Both the position numbers and the translations under genes were made by a program. DNA of 34,342 bases from Okeania sp. SIO3B5 (lineage in GTDB: Bacteria; Cyanobacteriota; Cyanobacteriia; Cyanobacteriales; Microcoleaceae), in contig NZ_JAAHHG010000060.1 in NCBI RefSeq assembly GCF_010692555.1, positions 1 to 34,342 on the forward strand, read 5' to 3'. Positions 9,298-18,347 of the stretch are shown here, piece by piece; position 1 is the stretch's first letter; each line of letters opens with the position of its first letter. The notes beneath the pieces were generated by a model. It was given only the letters and a program-made list of their open reading frames with translations, did no database searches and was not told where the DNA came from.

Positions 9298-9741
9298 CTA
9301 AACTTTATGTTGACCAATTTTAAATCCTCCCTTTGTGAACCTAGCAGTTTGCTTTGACTTTCTACTTTTAAATCGCGGAGCGTTGCGAGGAACGAAGCAA
9401 TCTGGAGGTCTAATCGGTCTACCTTTTCTCTGACCTTTAGTTGATTTGAAAAAGTTTTGATAAGCCTGATTTAAATCATTTAAAGATTGCTGCAATGGTA
9501 TGTTAGAGACTTCTGACAACCATTCTCTTTCTTCAGTCTTTTTAGCAGATGTAATAAAAAGCTTTTGTAGTTCTGAATTATTAGGTTTCTTTTCTGCTGA
9601 TTTATACTTCTGTTGGGAGTAAGCTAGACTATCATTCCAAACCACACGGACACAGCCGAATAGCTTGGCTAATCGGTATTTTTGTCCCGGCGTTGGATAG
9701 ATACGATACTTAAATCTAGCTTTCATAATTTGACGCATCAA
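9298..9741 (-). pseudogene. tnpB: tnpB, N-terminal part, frameshifted
   Basis: These 147 codons begin MMRQIMKARFKYRIYPTPGQ and contain the TnpB N-terminal motifs CVRVVWNDSLAY and SNIPLQQSLNDLNQAYQNFF. A 27-bp in-frame extra segment (DCFVPRNAP) separates RPIRPP from RFKSRKSKQTARF, which are normally adjacent. The frame ends QHKV-stop at 9298, overlapping the C-terminal half by 20 bp in another frame. Together the halves cover a whole TnpB, so the gene was inactivated by a small indel near 9300-9317 unless that indel is a sequencing error. It likely started at the MKARFKYRIYPT methionine, the usual TnpB start. Confidence 0.85.
9376..9402. repeat. 27-bp in-frame insertion in tnpB
   Basis: On the minus strand GATTGCTTCGTTCCTCGCAA followed by CGCTCCG adds nine codons between PP and RFKSRK. 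The word GATTGCTTCGTTCCTCGCAA is a recurrent interspersed-repeat word in cyanobacterial genomes (from memory). Confidence 0.6.
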
Positions 9742-9793
9742 ACTAACAAAATGATAACATATTTATTGAAAAAAATCAACCCGCAAGCAATAA

Positions 9794-9814
9794 AAAGTCG
9801 CCCTAGAAGGGCGA
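9794..9814. repeat. Left-end hairpin of the IS200/IS605 element
   Basis: TCGCCCT and AGGGCGA are inverted repeats around an AGA loop, about 55 bp upstream of the tnpB start. A similar structure (CGCCTTAAAAGGCG) occurs alone near 5042, suggesting solitary IS-end relics. Confidence 0.6.
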
Positions 9815-9883
9815 GGCTTGAGACCCATTTTTTCGGTCATTTACCAATTTATCCTAAATTATTGAGCGGTTTATTTTCCAACT

Positions 9884-11287
9884 TCAGCGTACCAAGTTGG
9901 GGTAGTTCACTTCAGGACAAAATAATTCTGGTTTGCGGAATTGAGAAAAACTGATCGCCCAAAACATTAGAGTACGACTACAAGTAACAGCAGTAAACAT
10001 ACTAATCGCTACACCTATTCCCAAGGTTAGAGCAAAACCTTTTACTAAACCAGTTCCTAGCCAGAATAGTGCTATACAGGCAATCAAGGTTGTGACATTA
10101 CCATCTAAAATGCTGGAAAAAGCCCGATAAAAGCCAGACTCTACAGAACGATATAAAGTTTTACCAGCTCGCAATTCTTCCCTTGTCCGTTCAAAAATCA
10201 AAACATTAGCATCAACTGCCATACCAATACTCAGAATAAAACCAGCAATTCCTGGCAATGTTAAAGTAACTCCCAAGATAGCAAAACTAGCAATGGTAAA
10301 CAGAGAATAAATAACTAGAGCTACATCAGCAATTATCCCAGGAAGTCGATAATAAACTACCATAAATATTAATACCAGAATTAGGCCACCAGCTCCTGCA
10401 TAAACACTACGCTGAATACTATCTCGCCCTAGAGTAGCTCCAACAGTTCGATTTTCCACAATTTCTACTGAAACAGGCAGTGCCCCACCCCGCAATTGTA
10501 CTGCCAATTCATTTGCTTGTTCGGCTGTAAATCTACCTTGAATTACTGCATTACCACCAGTAATTCCTGTTTCGGCAAATTCAACACCGACAGTGGGGGC
10601 ACTCAAAAGTTGGTCATCTAGGAAAATACCGATACTACGTCCAGTTCCTGCTAAATTTTTGGTAAGTTCCGCAAACTTCTGTCCTCCTTCAGAGGTAAAG
10701 CGCAAGGCCACATTCCAGTTATCAGACCCAGGAGCTTCTGGTTCTGCTAAAGCATCTCTCAGGTCTTGGCCTTTAATTGTGGGTTCTTTGAATAGTCCGG
10801 CGATCGCTTGATTTGTTTTTTCTAGAGATTCTAAATTTTTAGCTATAGCCTCTGGATCTTCAATATTTTTCAGTAATTCTTGTTCTACTAAACGTTGTCT
10901 TTGTAGTTGGTATTCAATTGCTAACTGTTGCTCGGTGCCCTGTAATTGTTCGCGGAAGTCTAGTTGAGCGGTACCTCCTAAAACTCGTTCTGCTTGAGCT
11001 GGGTCATTTACTCCTGGTAGTTGGACAAGAATTTGGTCTTGTCCTAGAGATTGAACTACTGATTCTGACACACCTAGAGCATTGACTCGATTTTCTACAA
11101 TTTTTAGGACTCCTTCCATTACCCGTTCGTCGATAGTGGGAACTTCTTCTGAGGTTTGTAGTTGAATAGTCAGTTGTGATCCACCTCGAAGGTCTAGTCC
11201 CAGTCGAATTGGAATTTGACTCAATACTGTTACTGATGCTATTACTAAGACTAGAATTAAGGCGATATATGAACTTTGTCTACGCAT
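9884..11287 (-). CDS. secD: Protein translocase subunit SecD
   Basis: This 467-aa membrane protein forms the SecDF complex that pulls exported proteins across the membrane using the proton gradient. An N-terminal helix (SYIALILVLVIASVTVL) is followed by the P1 motif LGLDLRGGSQLTIQL (about residues 29-43), a second periplasmic region with VGVEFAETGITGGNAVIQGRFT, and a five-helix RND block. The block includes LSIGMAVDANVLIFERTREEL near residues 350-375. The length is normal for cyanobacteria. It is downstream of pdhB on the same strand with a 500-bp gap. Its stop lies about 50 bp from the left end of the IS element that separates it from secF. The last residues (PEVNYPNLVR) appear natural but were not checked against orthologues. 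Confidence 0.95.
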   Translation of the reverse strand: MRRQSSYIALILVLVIASVTVLSQIPIRLGLDLRGGSQLTIQLQTSEEVPTIDERVMEGVLKIVENRVNALGVSESVVQSLGQDQILVQLPGVNDPAQAERVLGGTAQLDFREQLQGTEQQLAIEYQLQRQRLVEQELLKNIEDPEAIAKNLESLEKTNQAIAGLFKEPTIKGQDLRDALAEPEAPGSDNWNVALRFTSEGGQKFAELTKNLAGTGRSIGIFLDDQLLSAPTVGVEFAETGITGGNAVIQGRFTAEQANELAVQLRGGALPVSVEIVENRTVGATLGRDSIQRSVYAGAGGLILVLIFMVVYYRLPGIIADVALVIYSLFTIASFAILGVTLTLPGIAGFILSIGMAVDANVLIFERTREELRAGKTLYRSVESGFYRAFSSILDGNVTTLIACIALFWLGTGLVKGFALTLGIGVAISMFTAVTCSRTLMFWAISFSQFRKPELFCPEVNYPNLVR

Positions 11288-11787
11288 AATTTCACTAGCT
11301 GAAATAAGTATTTAGATAACTTAGGACTAAAGCTGTTAATATTTTACTTTTTGTATATTGAGCTTTTTGAGAAAGCTTTTATCAAGTCAATTCAATTGCA
11401 ATATAGGTCAATTATTTTTTATCTATGATATTGATACTGAGAAATCAATTTTTCCAGAAATTTATCTTAGCTTTCAATAGATATTAATTATATAATCTTT
11501 CATTTTAATTAATTACAGAAAAGAGAATTAAGCAATCATGAAATAGGGCAATATCAAGAAAAATAAAAAACTGACTCCTGAGTGCTTTTCCTACTAATTA
11601 CTATCTTTTAAATAGACAAGATATTCAGATACAGACGCTCCTAGAAGAACGTCTATATCCACAAAAACAATTAATAACTAATTAAAAGCAGAACTAGAAA
11701 TGAGATTTGCCACAATTTTACCTCAAAACAATTAATATTTGGTTTAAGTCAAAAAAGTTAATCAGCTCTTTTGCTTATTCCTTCAAC
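11288..11787. other. 500-bp gene-free spacer between pdhB and secD
   Basis: AT-rich, without a credible gene. A short dyad AGACG/CGTCT lies near 11631-11652. It may contain a promoter for secD or a pdhB terminator, but neither is clear. Confidence 0.4.
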
Positions 11788-12771
11788 TTAAACTTGCATT
11801 GCTACCATTTTCTGTACTGCTTCAACAATCTGCTCTGGTTGTACAATTGTCAATCTTTCCAGCGTACCATTATAAGGTGTCGGAATATCTTGTGAAGATA
11901 AACGTAGAACTGGTGCATCTAGTTCATCAAACAACCTCTCATTAATTGAGGCAATTAACTCAGCACCAATACCACCTGTTTTCATACACTCTTCGACAAT
12001 AATTACCCGGTGAGTTTTCTGAATAGAAGCACCAATAGTTTCAAAATCTAGAGGTTTGAGGGATATTAAGTCTATTACCTCTGGGTCATAACCCTGTTTT
12101 TCCAAACTTTTTACTGCTTGGGTAACGTGGTGACGCATCCGAGAGTAGGTCAAAATAGTTACATCTTTTCCTGTCCGTACCACTTCCGCTTTGTCTATAG
12201 GTAACAAATATTCCTCTTCTGGCAAGTCTTCCTTCAGATTGTAAAGGAGGACGTGTTCAAAAAATAGGACCGGATTATCATCACGGATAGCTGCTTTGAG
12301 TAAACCTTTAGCATTGTAAGGGGTTGAGCAGGCCACTATTTTCAGGCCAGGAACAGCTTGAAAGTATGCTTCTAATCTTTGGGAATGCTCCGCACCTAAC
12401 TGGCGACCTACACCACCAGGGCCACGAATAACTAATGGTATTTTGAAGTTACCACCAGAGGTGTAGCGCAACATTCCAGCATTATTGGAAATTTGGTTGA
12501 AGGCTAATAGTAAAAAGCCCATATTCATGCCTTCAATAATGGGTCTTAACCCAGTCAAAGCTGAACCTATGGCCATTCCTGTGAAGCTATTTTCTGCAAT
12601 GGGAGTATCAAGGACACGTAGTTCCCCATATTTTGCATAAAGGTCTTTAGTAACTTTGTACGAGCCTCCATATTGACCCACATCTTCACCAAGAACATAT
12701 ACAGCCTGGTCGCGGGCCATTTCTTCATCTATGGCTGCACGGAGAGCATTAAATAATAAAGTTTGTGCCAT
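11788..12771 (-). CDS. pdhB: Pyruvate dehydrogenase E1 component, beta subunit
   Basis: The 327-aa protein forms, with PdhA, the thiamine-diphosphate-dependent E1 enzyme that decarboxylates pyruvate and passes the acetyl group to E2 lipoyl domains. It begins [21 protein letters not shown] and has the typical E1-beta blocks [53 protein letters not shown], and the transketolase C-terminal domain with [15 protein letters not shown] and [18 protein letters not shown]. The length is normal and nothing is missing. It is the first gene of the minus-strand series with secD and secF, and is divergent from dnaA across about 720 bp. Confidence 0.95.
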   Translation of the reverse strand: MAQTLLFNALRAAIDEEMARDQAVYVLGEDVGQYGGSYKVTKDLYAKYGELRVLDTPIAENSFTGMAIGSALTGLRPIIEGMNMGFLLLAFNQISNNAGMLRYTSGGNFKIPLVIRGPGGVGRQLGAEHSQRLEAYFQAVPGLKIVACSTPYNAKGLLKAAIRDDNPVLFFEHVLLYNLKEDLPEEEYLLPIDKAEVVRTGKDVTILTYSRMRHHVTQAVKSLEKQGYDPEVIDLISLKPLDFETIGASIQKTHRVIIVEECMKTGGIGAELIASINERLFDELDAPVLRLSSQDIPTPYNGTLERLTIVQPEQIVEAVQKMVAMQV

Positions 12772-13253
12772 CTAAGGGTTTGATTATATGAATTTTAGGT
12801 AACAGTTCCCAGACTAATCTCACGATTAGAAATGGGCTTCTCAATGACTCGACCTAATTGTTTAGGACATGGCATAGAGCTTTGTCAATCATTTTGCTCT
12901 AGCAAGTAAGCCCACTTTCAGTGTCGGGTTTTTGAGTTAGATTAGATGCTAATATTAACCTTTTACTGGATTGTCTGAGCAGCTTTATTGCTAATTTTAC
13001 TATATTAATTTGATCCGATTTTAATTTATTCTGATTTCCATACTTTATTAACTAACTTATTTTATCATTGTTAGTCCCAAATTTTAATTTACTAATTTAT
13101 CCTGCCTACCCTTCTTTTGCTTGTAGGTAATAGCTTGCTGGTTTAGCACACCGCAGTTAAAAATTGGGTTATTAACTCCACAACTCATCTGCATTTTCTA
13201 CGACTTTAGTTAGAGTTAATTAAAAGGTGTTAGGTTTTAGTAGCACGTTCATT

Positions 13254-13286
13254 AATGGATAATGGATAATTGATAATTGATAATTA
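13254..13286. repeat. Heptanucleotide microsatellite (ATGGATA/ATTGATA)n
   Basis: Units ATGGATA, ATGGATA, ATTGATA, ATTGATA in the pdhB-dnaA spacer. Confidence 0.75.
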
Positions 13287-13367
13287 CCTCTGGTTAAAAC
13301 CGAGAGGATTGAATATAAGGAAATATTTTTTCTTTTTTTCCCCTTAAAAGGGGAGGCTTTAAACCAG

Positions 13368-13404
13368 AATTATTTAATTATTAATTATTAATTATTAATT
13401 ATTC
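13368..13404. repeat. Heptanucleotide microsatellite (TTAATTA)n
   Basis: About five units of TTAATTA about 90 bp upstream of the dnaA start. Confidence 0.8.
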
Positions 13405-13492
13405 GGTAAGCTTTTTTCACCACCTACGACCTACAACCTTCTTTAAATATTTAATTAATTTTTATTTGTATTCATATAAAAAGGGGTTAACA

Positions 13493-14860
13493 GTGGAAAT
13501 TTCTCTTGATAATTTGTGGAACCAAGTTTTAGAAAGATTGCAATTGCAATTAAGCCGACCTACTTTTGAAACATGGATTAAAACAGCTAATGCCCAACAA
13601 CTAGAAAATAACTGTTTGGTAATTTGTACACCTAACCCTTTTGCTCGAAATTGGTTACAGAAATACTATGTAAAAACTATTGCTGATGTTGTACATGATA
13701 TTCTTGGTCATCCTGTAGAAATTTACCTAACTACGACAGTAGGAGAAAGTACGGGTAAAGATAATTCAGAACCTATATGGTCGGAAAATAAGGTTGCCGA
13801 TCTTTCAGAAAGTTTATCTAGTCAAAAGCCTAAACCAGCAAATCTGAATCTGAAATATATGTTTTCTAGGTTTGTGGTTGGTCCTAATAATCGTATGGCT
13901 CATGCAGCTTCTTTAGCAGTAGCTGAATCTCCTGGACGAGAGTTTAATCCTTTATTTTTATGTGGTGGAGTAGGTTTAGGAAAAACTCATTTGATGCAAG
14001 CTATCGGTCATTATCGTTTGGAGATTTTGCCTGAGTCTCAAATTTTTTATGTTTCTACGGAAAAGTTTACTAATGATTTAATTGTCGCTATTCGTAAAGA
14101 TAGCCTCCAAAGTTTTAGAGAACATTATCGAACTGCTGATGTTTTATTGGTAGATGATATTCAATTTATTGAGGGTAAAGAATATACTCAAGAAGAGTTT
14201 TTTCATACTTTTAATACTTTGCATGAAGCTGGCAAACAAGTAGTATTAGCTTCTGATAGACCTCCTAATCAAATTCCTAGTTTACAAGAACGTCTTTGCT
14301 CTCGGTTTTCTATGGGATTAATTGCTGATATTCAAGCTCCCGATCTGGAAACTAGGATGGCAATTTTACTGAAAAAGTCTGAGTATGAAAATATGGTTTT
14401 GCCTAGGGATGTAATTGAGTATATTGCAACTAGATATCCTTCAAATATTCGGGAGTTGGAAGGTGCTTTGACTAGGGTTGTTACTTATATTTCTATTTCA
14501 GGTTTGCCGATGACTGTGGAGAATGTCGCACCTATTTTAAATCCACAAAATGAAAAATTAGAGGCATCTCCAGAAGCAGTTATTAAGGCTGTTTCAGAAG
14601 TTTTTAATGTGTCTATAGAGGATTTAAAAGGAAGTTCTAGAAAACGAGAGATTAGTTTGGCAAGACAGGTTGGAATGTTTTTGATGCGACAACATACTGA
14701 TTTAAGTCTGCCAAAAATTGGGGAAGTTTTTGGTGGAAAAGATCATACAACTGTTATATATAGTTGCGATAAAATTGCCCAGCTACAAAAGAATGATTTA
14801 AACTTAGGCCAAATTCTCAGACAGTTGAGCGATCGAATTAATTTTTCCAGTCGTCGTTAG
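13493..14860 (+). CDS. dnaA: Chromosomal replication initiator protein DnaA
   Basis: DnaA binds DnaA boxes, oligomerises with ATP at oriC and opens the duplex. Domain I starts [25 protein letters not shown]. After a variable linker, the AAA+ domain has Walker A ([13 protein letters not shown], about residues 157-169), Walker B ([14 protein letters not shown], about 217-230) and the RFSMGL sensor region. Domain IV ends with the box-binding signature [15 protein letters not shown] near residue 415. I chose the GTG at 13493 (455 aa, starting MEISLDNLW). It follows AAGGGG at a suitable distance and matches the usual cyanobacterial N-terminus; the frame is open upstream to a TTG at 13466. Six consensus DnaA boxes and one near-match lie just downstream. 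Confidence 0.93.
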   Translation: MEISLDNLWNQVLERLQLQLSRPTFETWIKTANAQQLENNCLVICTPNPFARNWLQKYYVKTIADVVHDILGHPVEIYLTTTVGESTGKDNSEPIWSENKVADLSESLSSQKPKPANLNLKYMFSRFVVGPNNRMAHAASLAVAESPGREFNPLFLCGGVGLGKTHLMQAIGHYRLEILPESQIFYVSTEKFTNDLIVAIRKDSLQSFREHYRTADVLLVDDIQFIEGKEYTQEEFFHTFNTLHEAGKQVVLASDRPPNQIPSLQERLCSRFSMGLIADIQAPDLETRMAILLKKSEYENMVLPRDVIEYIATRYPSNIRELEGALTRVVTYISISGLPMTVENVAPILNPQNEKLEASPEAVIKAVSEVFNVSIEDLKGSSRKREISLARQVGMFLMRQHTDLSLPKIGEVFGGKDHTTVIYSCDKIAQLQKNDLNLGQILRQLSDRINFSSRR

Positions 14861-14910
14861 TCAAAAGTTAAAAGTCAAAAGTTAAAAGTCAAAAGTCAAA
14901 AGTCAAAAGT
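14861..14910. repeat. Heptanucleotide microsatellite (AAAAGTC)n after dnaA
   Basis: About seven units of AAAAGTC/AAAAGTT starting directly after the dnaA stop codon. Confidence 0.85.
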
Positions 14911-14970
14911 AATATATGACTGAGTTTGAGCATTTATAAATGTCCTAACCTATTTGCGTAGTGCTATAAC

Positions 14971-15217
14971 TAGGGTTTGCTGAATAAGTATGAGTGGTAG
15001 GGGTAGAATCCAGAATCCAGAATCCAGAAGTCAGGAGGAATGGGAATTATAGAAGAAGTAGTCAGAAGAATCGGATATAGTGATTTTCTACCCCTCGAAA
15101 TGCCGAAAATCTTAGATTTTTGAACCATTACCACCTAAAAGCGGGTACTCCCTTAGTACCTGAAAAGGGTAAAACCTTTACCTGTCAAGACGCGTGATAT
15201 TTAATCAGCAAACCCTA
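14971..15217. mobile_element. MITE-like element, family B copy 2
   Basis: Inverted ends are TAGGGTTTGCTGAATAA at 14971 and TTTAATCAGCAAACCCTA ending 15217. The interior shares TTAGATTTTTGAA and GTCAAGAC with the copy at 17474-17703, and a (CCAGAAT)n heptamer tract sits at about 15005-15036. It has no coding capacity and lies between dnaA and the DnaA-box cluster. Confidence 0.75.
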
Positions 15218-15239
15218 ACTATGAAATTTAAACTTTCGA

Positions 15240-15590
15240 CTTGTGTAAAACTTGTGGAAAACTTGTGGAAAAATCTAGAATCTGGACTATTAATTGGATC
15301 AAAACAACTATAGCGCTATGGAAATATTTTAGGACATTCCTCTATTGCCTGTTCCCTGTCCCCAGTTCTGGTGTTCCCTTACAACTAAAGTTTATTGTTC
15401 TGACCAAAAGATGTAGTGCTATAAACTGAAACCGAAAAGGTTGCATCACCTCAAAAATACAAGCTAATCCAAAATTGTATTTCAAACCAACAGTGATTTT
15501 TTCCACAGGTTTTCCACAAGCTATTTATTTCTGAAAGCATTGATATAACTAATAATTTTTTAGAGTTTTCCACATTTTCCACAGATATTA
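15240..15590. other. oriC: Predicted chromosomal replication origin oriC with DnaA-box cluster
   Basis: Six perfect copies of the cyanobacterial DnaA box TTTTCCACA/TGTGGAAAA are present, plus one near-match. Minus-oriented boxes are at 15253-15261 and 15264-15272, with the variant TGTGTAAAA at 15242-15250, all 11 bp apart. Plus-oriented boxes are at 15499-15507, 15510-15518, 15566-15574 and 15575-15583. The two groups point towards each other across about 225 bp. An AT-rich stretch at 15520-15565 could be the unwinding element. The dnaA-origin-dnaN arrangement is a conserved origin context in bacteria. Activity is inference. Confidence 0.85.
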
Positions 15591-15727
15591 ATTCGATCTT
15601 TTATGACTGATATTTTTCATCCAATGCTAGATATCTAGATTCCTCAAGTTAAGAATGTTAGGATTTCAGTTCGAGGTGAATTTTCTTAAAAAACCCTCTG
15701 GTTCCTTATATAACTAACTAAACTCTA

Positions 15728-16891
15728 ATGAAATTAACTTGTACTCAAAGTGACTTAAATAGTAATCTTTCTCTGGTAAGTCGCGCAGTTCCTTCTCGCC
15801 CTACTCACCCAGTATTGGCAAATGTTTTATTAATAGCAGATGTAGAAAATCAATGCTTAGAATTAACAGGGTTTGACTTAAGTTTAGGTATTCGTTCAAA
15901 TTTTCCAGCAGTTGTAGAAACAGGTGGGAGTTTTACTTTACCTGCCAAATTATTTAATGATATTGTCTCCAGATTACCAGACGGTAATATTACTATTGAT
16001 GATGATGAAGGGGAAGCGATCGCTACTCTTACTTCTACATCTGGACGTTATGAAGTCCGAGGTATGGGAGGGGAGGAATATCCAGAGTTACCAAAGGTGG
16101 AAGAGGGGGAGGTTATACATTTACCACCGGAAGCTTTAATTAATGGTTTAAAGGGAACTCTGTTTGCCACAAGTCCTGATGAAACAAAACAAGTGTTAAC
16201 TGGAGTACATTTAAAGGTACAAAAAGATGGTTTAGAATTTGCAGCAACTGATGGTCATAGATTAGCAATTGTTAAGACTGAAAGTGTGACACCAGAGGAT
16301 GAGTCAGAAGTAGAAGAAATTGAAGAAATTGAAGAGTTTGAAGTAACAATTCCTGCAAAAGCTTTACGAGAAATTGAACGAATGATTGGAATGGATCAAT
16401 CATCTGAAGCTGTTGCTTTGAGATTTGATGAAGGTCAGGTAATTTTTGAGCTAGGAGAACAATGTTTAACTAGCAGAAAATTGGAGGGTCAATATCCAGC
16501 TTACGGACAATTATTACCTGATAAGTTTACTAATCAAATTAATGTAGATAGGAAACAATTTTTAGGAGCAGTGGAAAGAATTGCTGTTTTGGCTGACCAG
16601 AAAAATAATATTTTGAAGTGTTCTATTGATAGTGTTAATCAGGAGATTTCTTTATCTGTAGATGCTCAAGATGTTGGTAGTGGTAGAGAGTCTATGGCGG
16701 CACAAATTTCTTCTGATGAACCGGAAGAAATTGCTTTTAATGTTAAGTATTTGATAGAGGGATTAAAGGCTATTCCTTCAGCTTCGGAGATTTCTATTCA
16801 GTTAAATACTGCTACAAGTCCGGTGGTTTTAAATCCATTGGGTGGGGTGAAAATGACTTATTTAATTATGCCTGTTCAGTTGAGAAATTAG
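15728..16891 (+). CDS. dnaN: DNA polymerase III sliding clamp, beta subunit
   Basis: This 387-aa protein forms the ring-shaped dimer that tethers DNA polymerase III to DNA. It begins MKLTCTQSDLNSNLSLVSRAVPSRPTHPVLANVLL, the standard clamp start. The three clamp domains follow, with LTGFDLSLGIRS, FAATDGHRLAIVK and the C-terminal LNPLGGVKMTYLIMPVQLRN. The C-terminal MPVQLRN corresponds to the conserved MPMRL. An acidic insert (about residues 190-205, EDESEVEEIEEIEEFEV) in the second domain is a cyanobacterial-type feature. Length is normal. It lies about 140 bp downstream of the DnaA boxes and is co-oriented with dnaA. Confidence 0.95.
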   Translation: MKLTCTQSDLNSNLSLVSRAVPSRPTHPVLANVLLIADVENQCLELTGFDLSLGIRSNFPAVVETGGSFTLPAKLFNDIVSRLPDGNITIDDDEGEAIATLTSTSGRYEVRGMGGEEYPELPKVEEGEVIHLPPEALINGLKGTLFATSPDETKQVLTGVHLKVQKDGLEFAATDGHRLAIVKTESVTPEDESEVEEIEEIEEFEVTIPAKALREIERMIGMDQSSEAVALRFDEGQVIFELGEQCLTSRKLEGQYPAYGQLLPDKFTNQINVDRKQFLGAVERIAVLADQKNNILKCSIDSVNQEISLSVDAQDVGSGRESMAAQISSDEPEEIAFNVKYLIEGLKAIPSASEISIQLNTATSPVVLNPLGGVKMTYLIMPVQLRN

Positions 16892-17004
16892 TTGCTTCAA
16901 GTGATTTTAAAATCGTAAGTTTATCGTGGCAGATTGGATGATTTTATATATCTAAATTTGCCCGATTTTTTTAACCCACATTCCGCACGACAAAATGTAG
17001 CATA

Positions 17005-17200
17005 ATACCAATTTGATAAATGTTTGCTACAAATAGCTAGGGTATTTATTAGAATCAAGAATTCAGAATCAAGAATTCGTATGGGGATAGATTTAATACC
17101 ATTTTTGATGTTGTAAATTATCTTTTTCGTCAAATAGACTTTATTTGAAAGTTTATTTATGATTCTTATTATTCGTAACATTCTTTTTTCAAAATGGTAT
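17005..17200. mobile_element. MITE-like element, family A copy 1
   Basis: A 196-bp element with ends ATACCAATTTGATAAATG and CTTTTTTCAAAATGGTAT, which are imperfect inverted repeats. The copy at 18347-18550 matches over its whole length, including GTTTGCTACAAATAG, ATAGATTTAATACCA and TTATTATTCGTAACATTC. No coding capacity. A/TA-flanked ends suggest mobilisation by an IS630/Tc1-type transposase, which is inference. Confidence 0.8.
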
Positions 17201-17473
17201 AAAAGGTGAGTAGTCAGTAGTCAGTAGGGAATGATGCCGATTAATTGTCTGGCGTTTTTTAAGTATTTATATTTAATATTTTCCTGAGAATTTGACTTCT
17301 GAGAAAGCTCAATGAAGATAAATTTTACAGTATAAATACTGATCGAGCTACCATTTTTTATGCTACTTTTGATATTATGAATTGATGTGCGAAACGTGGG
17401 TTTTAAGGGAGTATATGCTAAAATATATCATAACTTAATATACTCAAAAAGAAACCGGGTTTATATCCCTAAT

Positions 17474-17703
17474 TAGGGTTTGTTGAATAAAGTCTTTTTG
17501 TTCTTTGCAGGAGATAGGAGACAGGAGAAATGGAAATTTAGAGGAGGTAGGAGTTAAGAATTGTCTCTCAATTTTTCTGCCATAATCATCCCAAAATACT
17601 AGATTTTTGAATTTTTTCCACCAAAAAAATGGTACTTTTTTTCAACTCTAAAACGCTAAAATCAATATCAGTCAAGACTTTTATAATTAATCAGCAATTC
17701 CTA
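17474..17703. mobile_element. MITE-like element, family B copy 3
   Basis: Ends TAGGGTTTGTTGAATAA and TTAATCAGCAATTCCTA are imperfect inverted repeats. The interior matches copies at 6459-6713 (inverted) and 14971-15217. Confidence 0.7.
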
Positions 17704-17786
17704 ATTATTTCTCATCAGAAATTTTTCTGAATCGACCCAGTTTCTGGGTAATTTATAATATTTATAAACATCATTAAAGGGTAATT

Positions 17787-18347
17787 ATGTCTGTAGAATT
17801 AAAACGGCGACAATTTACTGTTAAAGAATACGATCTAATGGTTGAAGCAGGTATTCTTAAAAACGATGACAGAGTAGAATTAATAGCAGGAGAAATTATT
17901 CAAGTGGCACCTATGGGTTTGCGTCATGCTTCTTGTTTAAGACGTTTAAATAGGATTTTTAATAAACTATTGTACAGCAAAGTAATAATTGACACTCAAA
18001 TTCCCATCCAGTTAAATGATGAGAGTGAACCTGAACCAGATTTAATTCTATTACAATGGCGTGATAATTTTTATGAGGAAAAACATCCTCAACCAGAGGA
18101 TATATTTTTATTGGTAGAAGTCGCAGATTCAACTATTAAGTATGACCGAGAAATCAAGATACCTTTGTATGCTGAAAATGGAATTTCTGAGGTGTGGCTG
18201 ATAGATATTAATCAACAATTAGTAGAGGTTTATCGGCAAGCAAAAGGGAATAGTTATCGGGATGTGCAGCAATTTTTTCGAGGAGATATTTTAACTATTG
18301 AAGCTTTTGATGATATTAATTTAACTGTCGAGCAAATTTTGGGATAA
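17787..18347 (+). CDS. Uma2 family (DUF820) restriction-endonuclease-fold protein
   Basis: The 186-aa protein belongs to the Uma2/DUF820 family, which is greatly expanded in cyanobacteria and has a PD-(D/E)XK nuclease fold. Visible motifs are FTVKEYDLMVEAGIL (N-terminal), DRVELIAGEII, the catalytic-type EPEPDLILL (about residues 81-89) and FLLVEVADSTIKYDREIK (about 106-123). The E-x-V-A-D-S and downstream K of the family core are present. It ends AFDDINLTVEQILG, typical of the family. The biological role of these proteins is not established, and some links to mobile DNA have been suggested. The stop codon is directly followed by a MITE-like element that fills the space to the next gene. Confidence 0.9.
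   Translation: MSVELKRRQFTVKEYDLMVEAGILKNDDRVELIAGEIIQVAPMGLRHASCLRRLNRIFNKLLYSKVIIDTQIPIQLNDESEPEPDLILLQWRDNFYEEKHPQPEDIFLLVEVADSTIKYDREIKIPLYAENGISEVWLIDINQQLVEVYRQAKGNSYRDVQQFFRGDILTIEAFDDINLTVEQILG

Larger units (their letters stand above)
8433..9317 (-). pseudogene. tnpB: tnpB, C-terminal part (RuvC-like and zinc-ribbon region), frameshifted from the N-terminal part
   Basis: This is the downstream half of a TnpB endonuclease gene. It carries the RuvC I motif (SVGIDLGIKTFAT), RuvC II (VVLEDLNVSGMVKNR), the zinc ribbon (CSNCG...CLNCG) and RuvC III (KHDRDV...NAAINIL). Relative to the usual TnpB pattern it has three in-frame extra segments. CRGDSRIAPT falls between VTVIKD and RYFLSF, encoded by a 28-bp perfect palindrome. 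SEAPPQEA lies directly after the catalytic DRDV. A segment of about 17 residues starting KRTEPAPLKGARERGAK separates GHSETK from NGRGGKCKTTAS. The frame is shifted relative to the upstream half at about 9298-9317, so no intact protein is expected without recoding. The comparison is with the family pattern as I know it, not an alignment. Confidence 0.85.
8315..9835 (-). mobile_element. IS200/IS605-type element (tnpB only) inserted between secD and secF
   Basis: The element runs on the minus strand. The left end, near 9790-9835, has the hairpin TCGCCCT-AGA-AGGGCGA, about 50-60 bp upstream of the tnpB start. The right end near 8315-8440 begins TTTTGACATCCTCCCCGG and includes ACGGGGATTCCTACCGAG, typical of IS605-family right ends. 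No tnpA (Y1 transposase) is present, so transposition would need a TnpA in trans. The right end and the tnpB 3' part are where an omega RNA (guide RNA) would be encoded. The right end itself seems interrupted by a short repeat (8339-8388). Exact ends are estimated. Confidence 0.75.
12772..13492. other. Divergent intergenic region between pdhB and dnaA
   Basis: Contains the two divergent promoters by position, but neither is placed with confidence. It holds two 7-bp-period tracts (13254-13286 and 13368-13404). Between them is a REP-like hairpin, CCCCTTAAAAGGGG near 13340, followed by AGGCTTTAAACC, similar to IS-end relics elsewhere. Confidence 0.5.
16892..17786. other. Gene-free, MITE-filled spacer between dnaN and the Uma2 gene
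   Basis: Almost half of this 0.9 kb is two MITE-like elements (17005-17200 and 17474-17703). A short STRR-like tract (GTAGTCA)n is at 17213-17227. A minus-strand open frame around 16921-17181 is mostly the first element and is not a credible gene. Confidence 0.6.
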
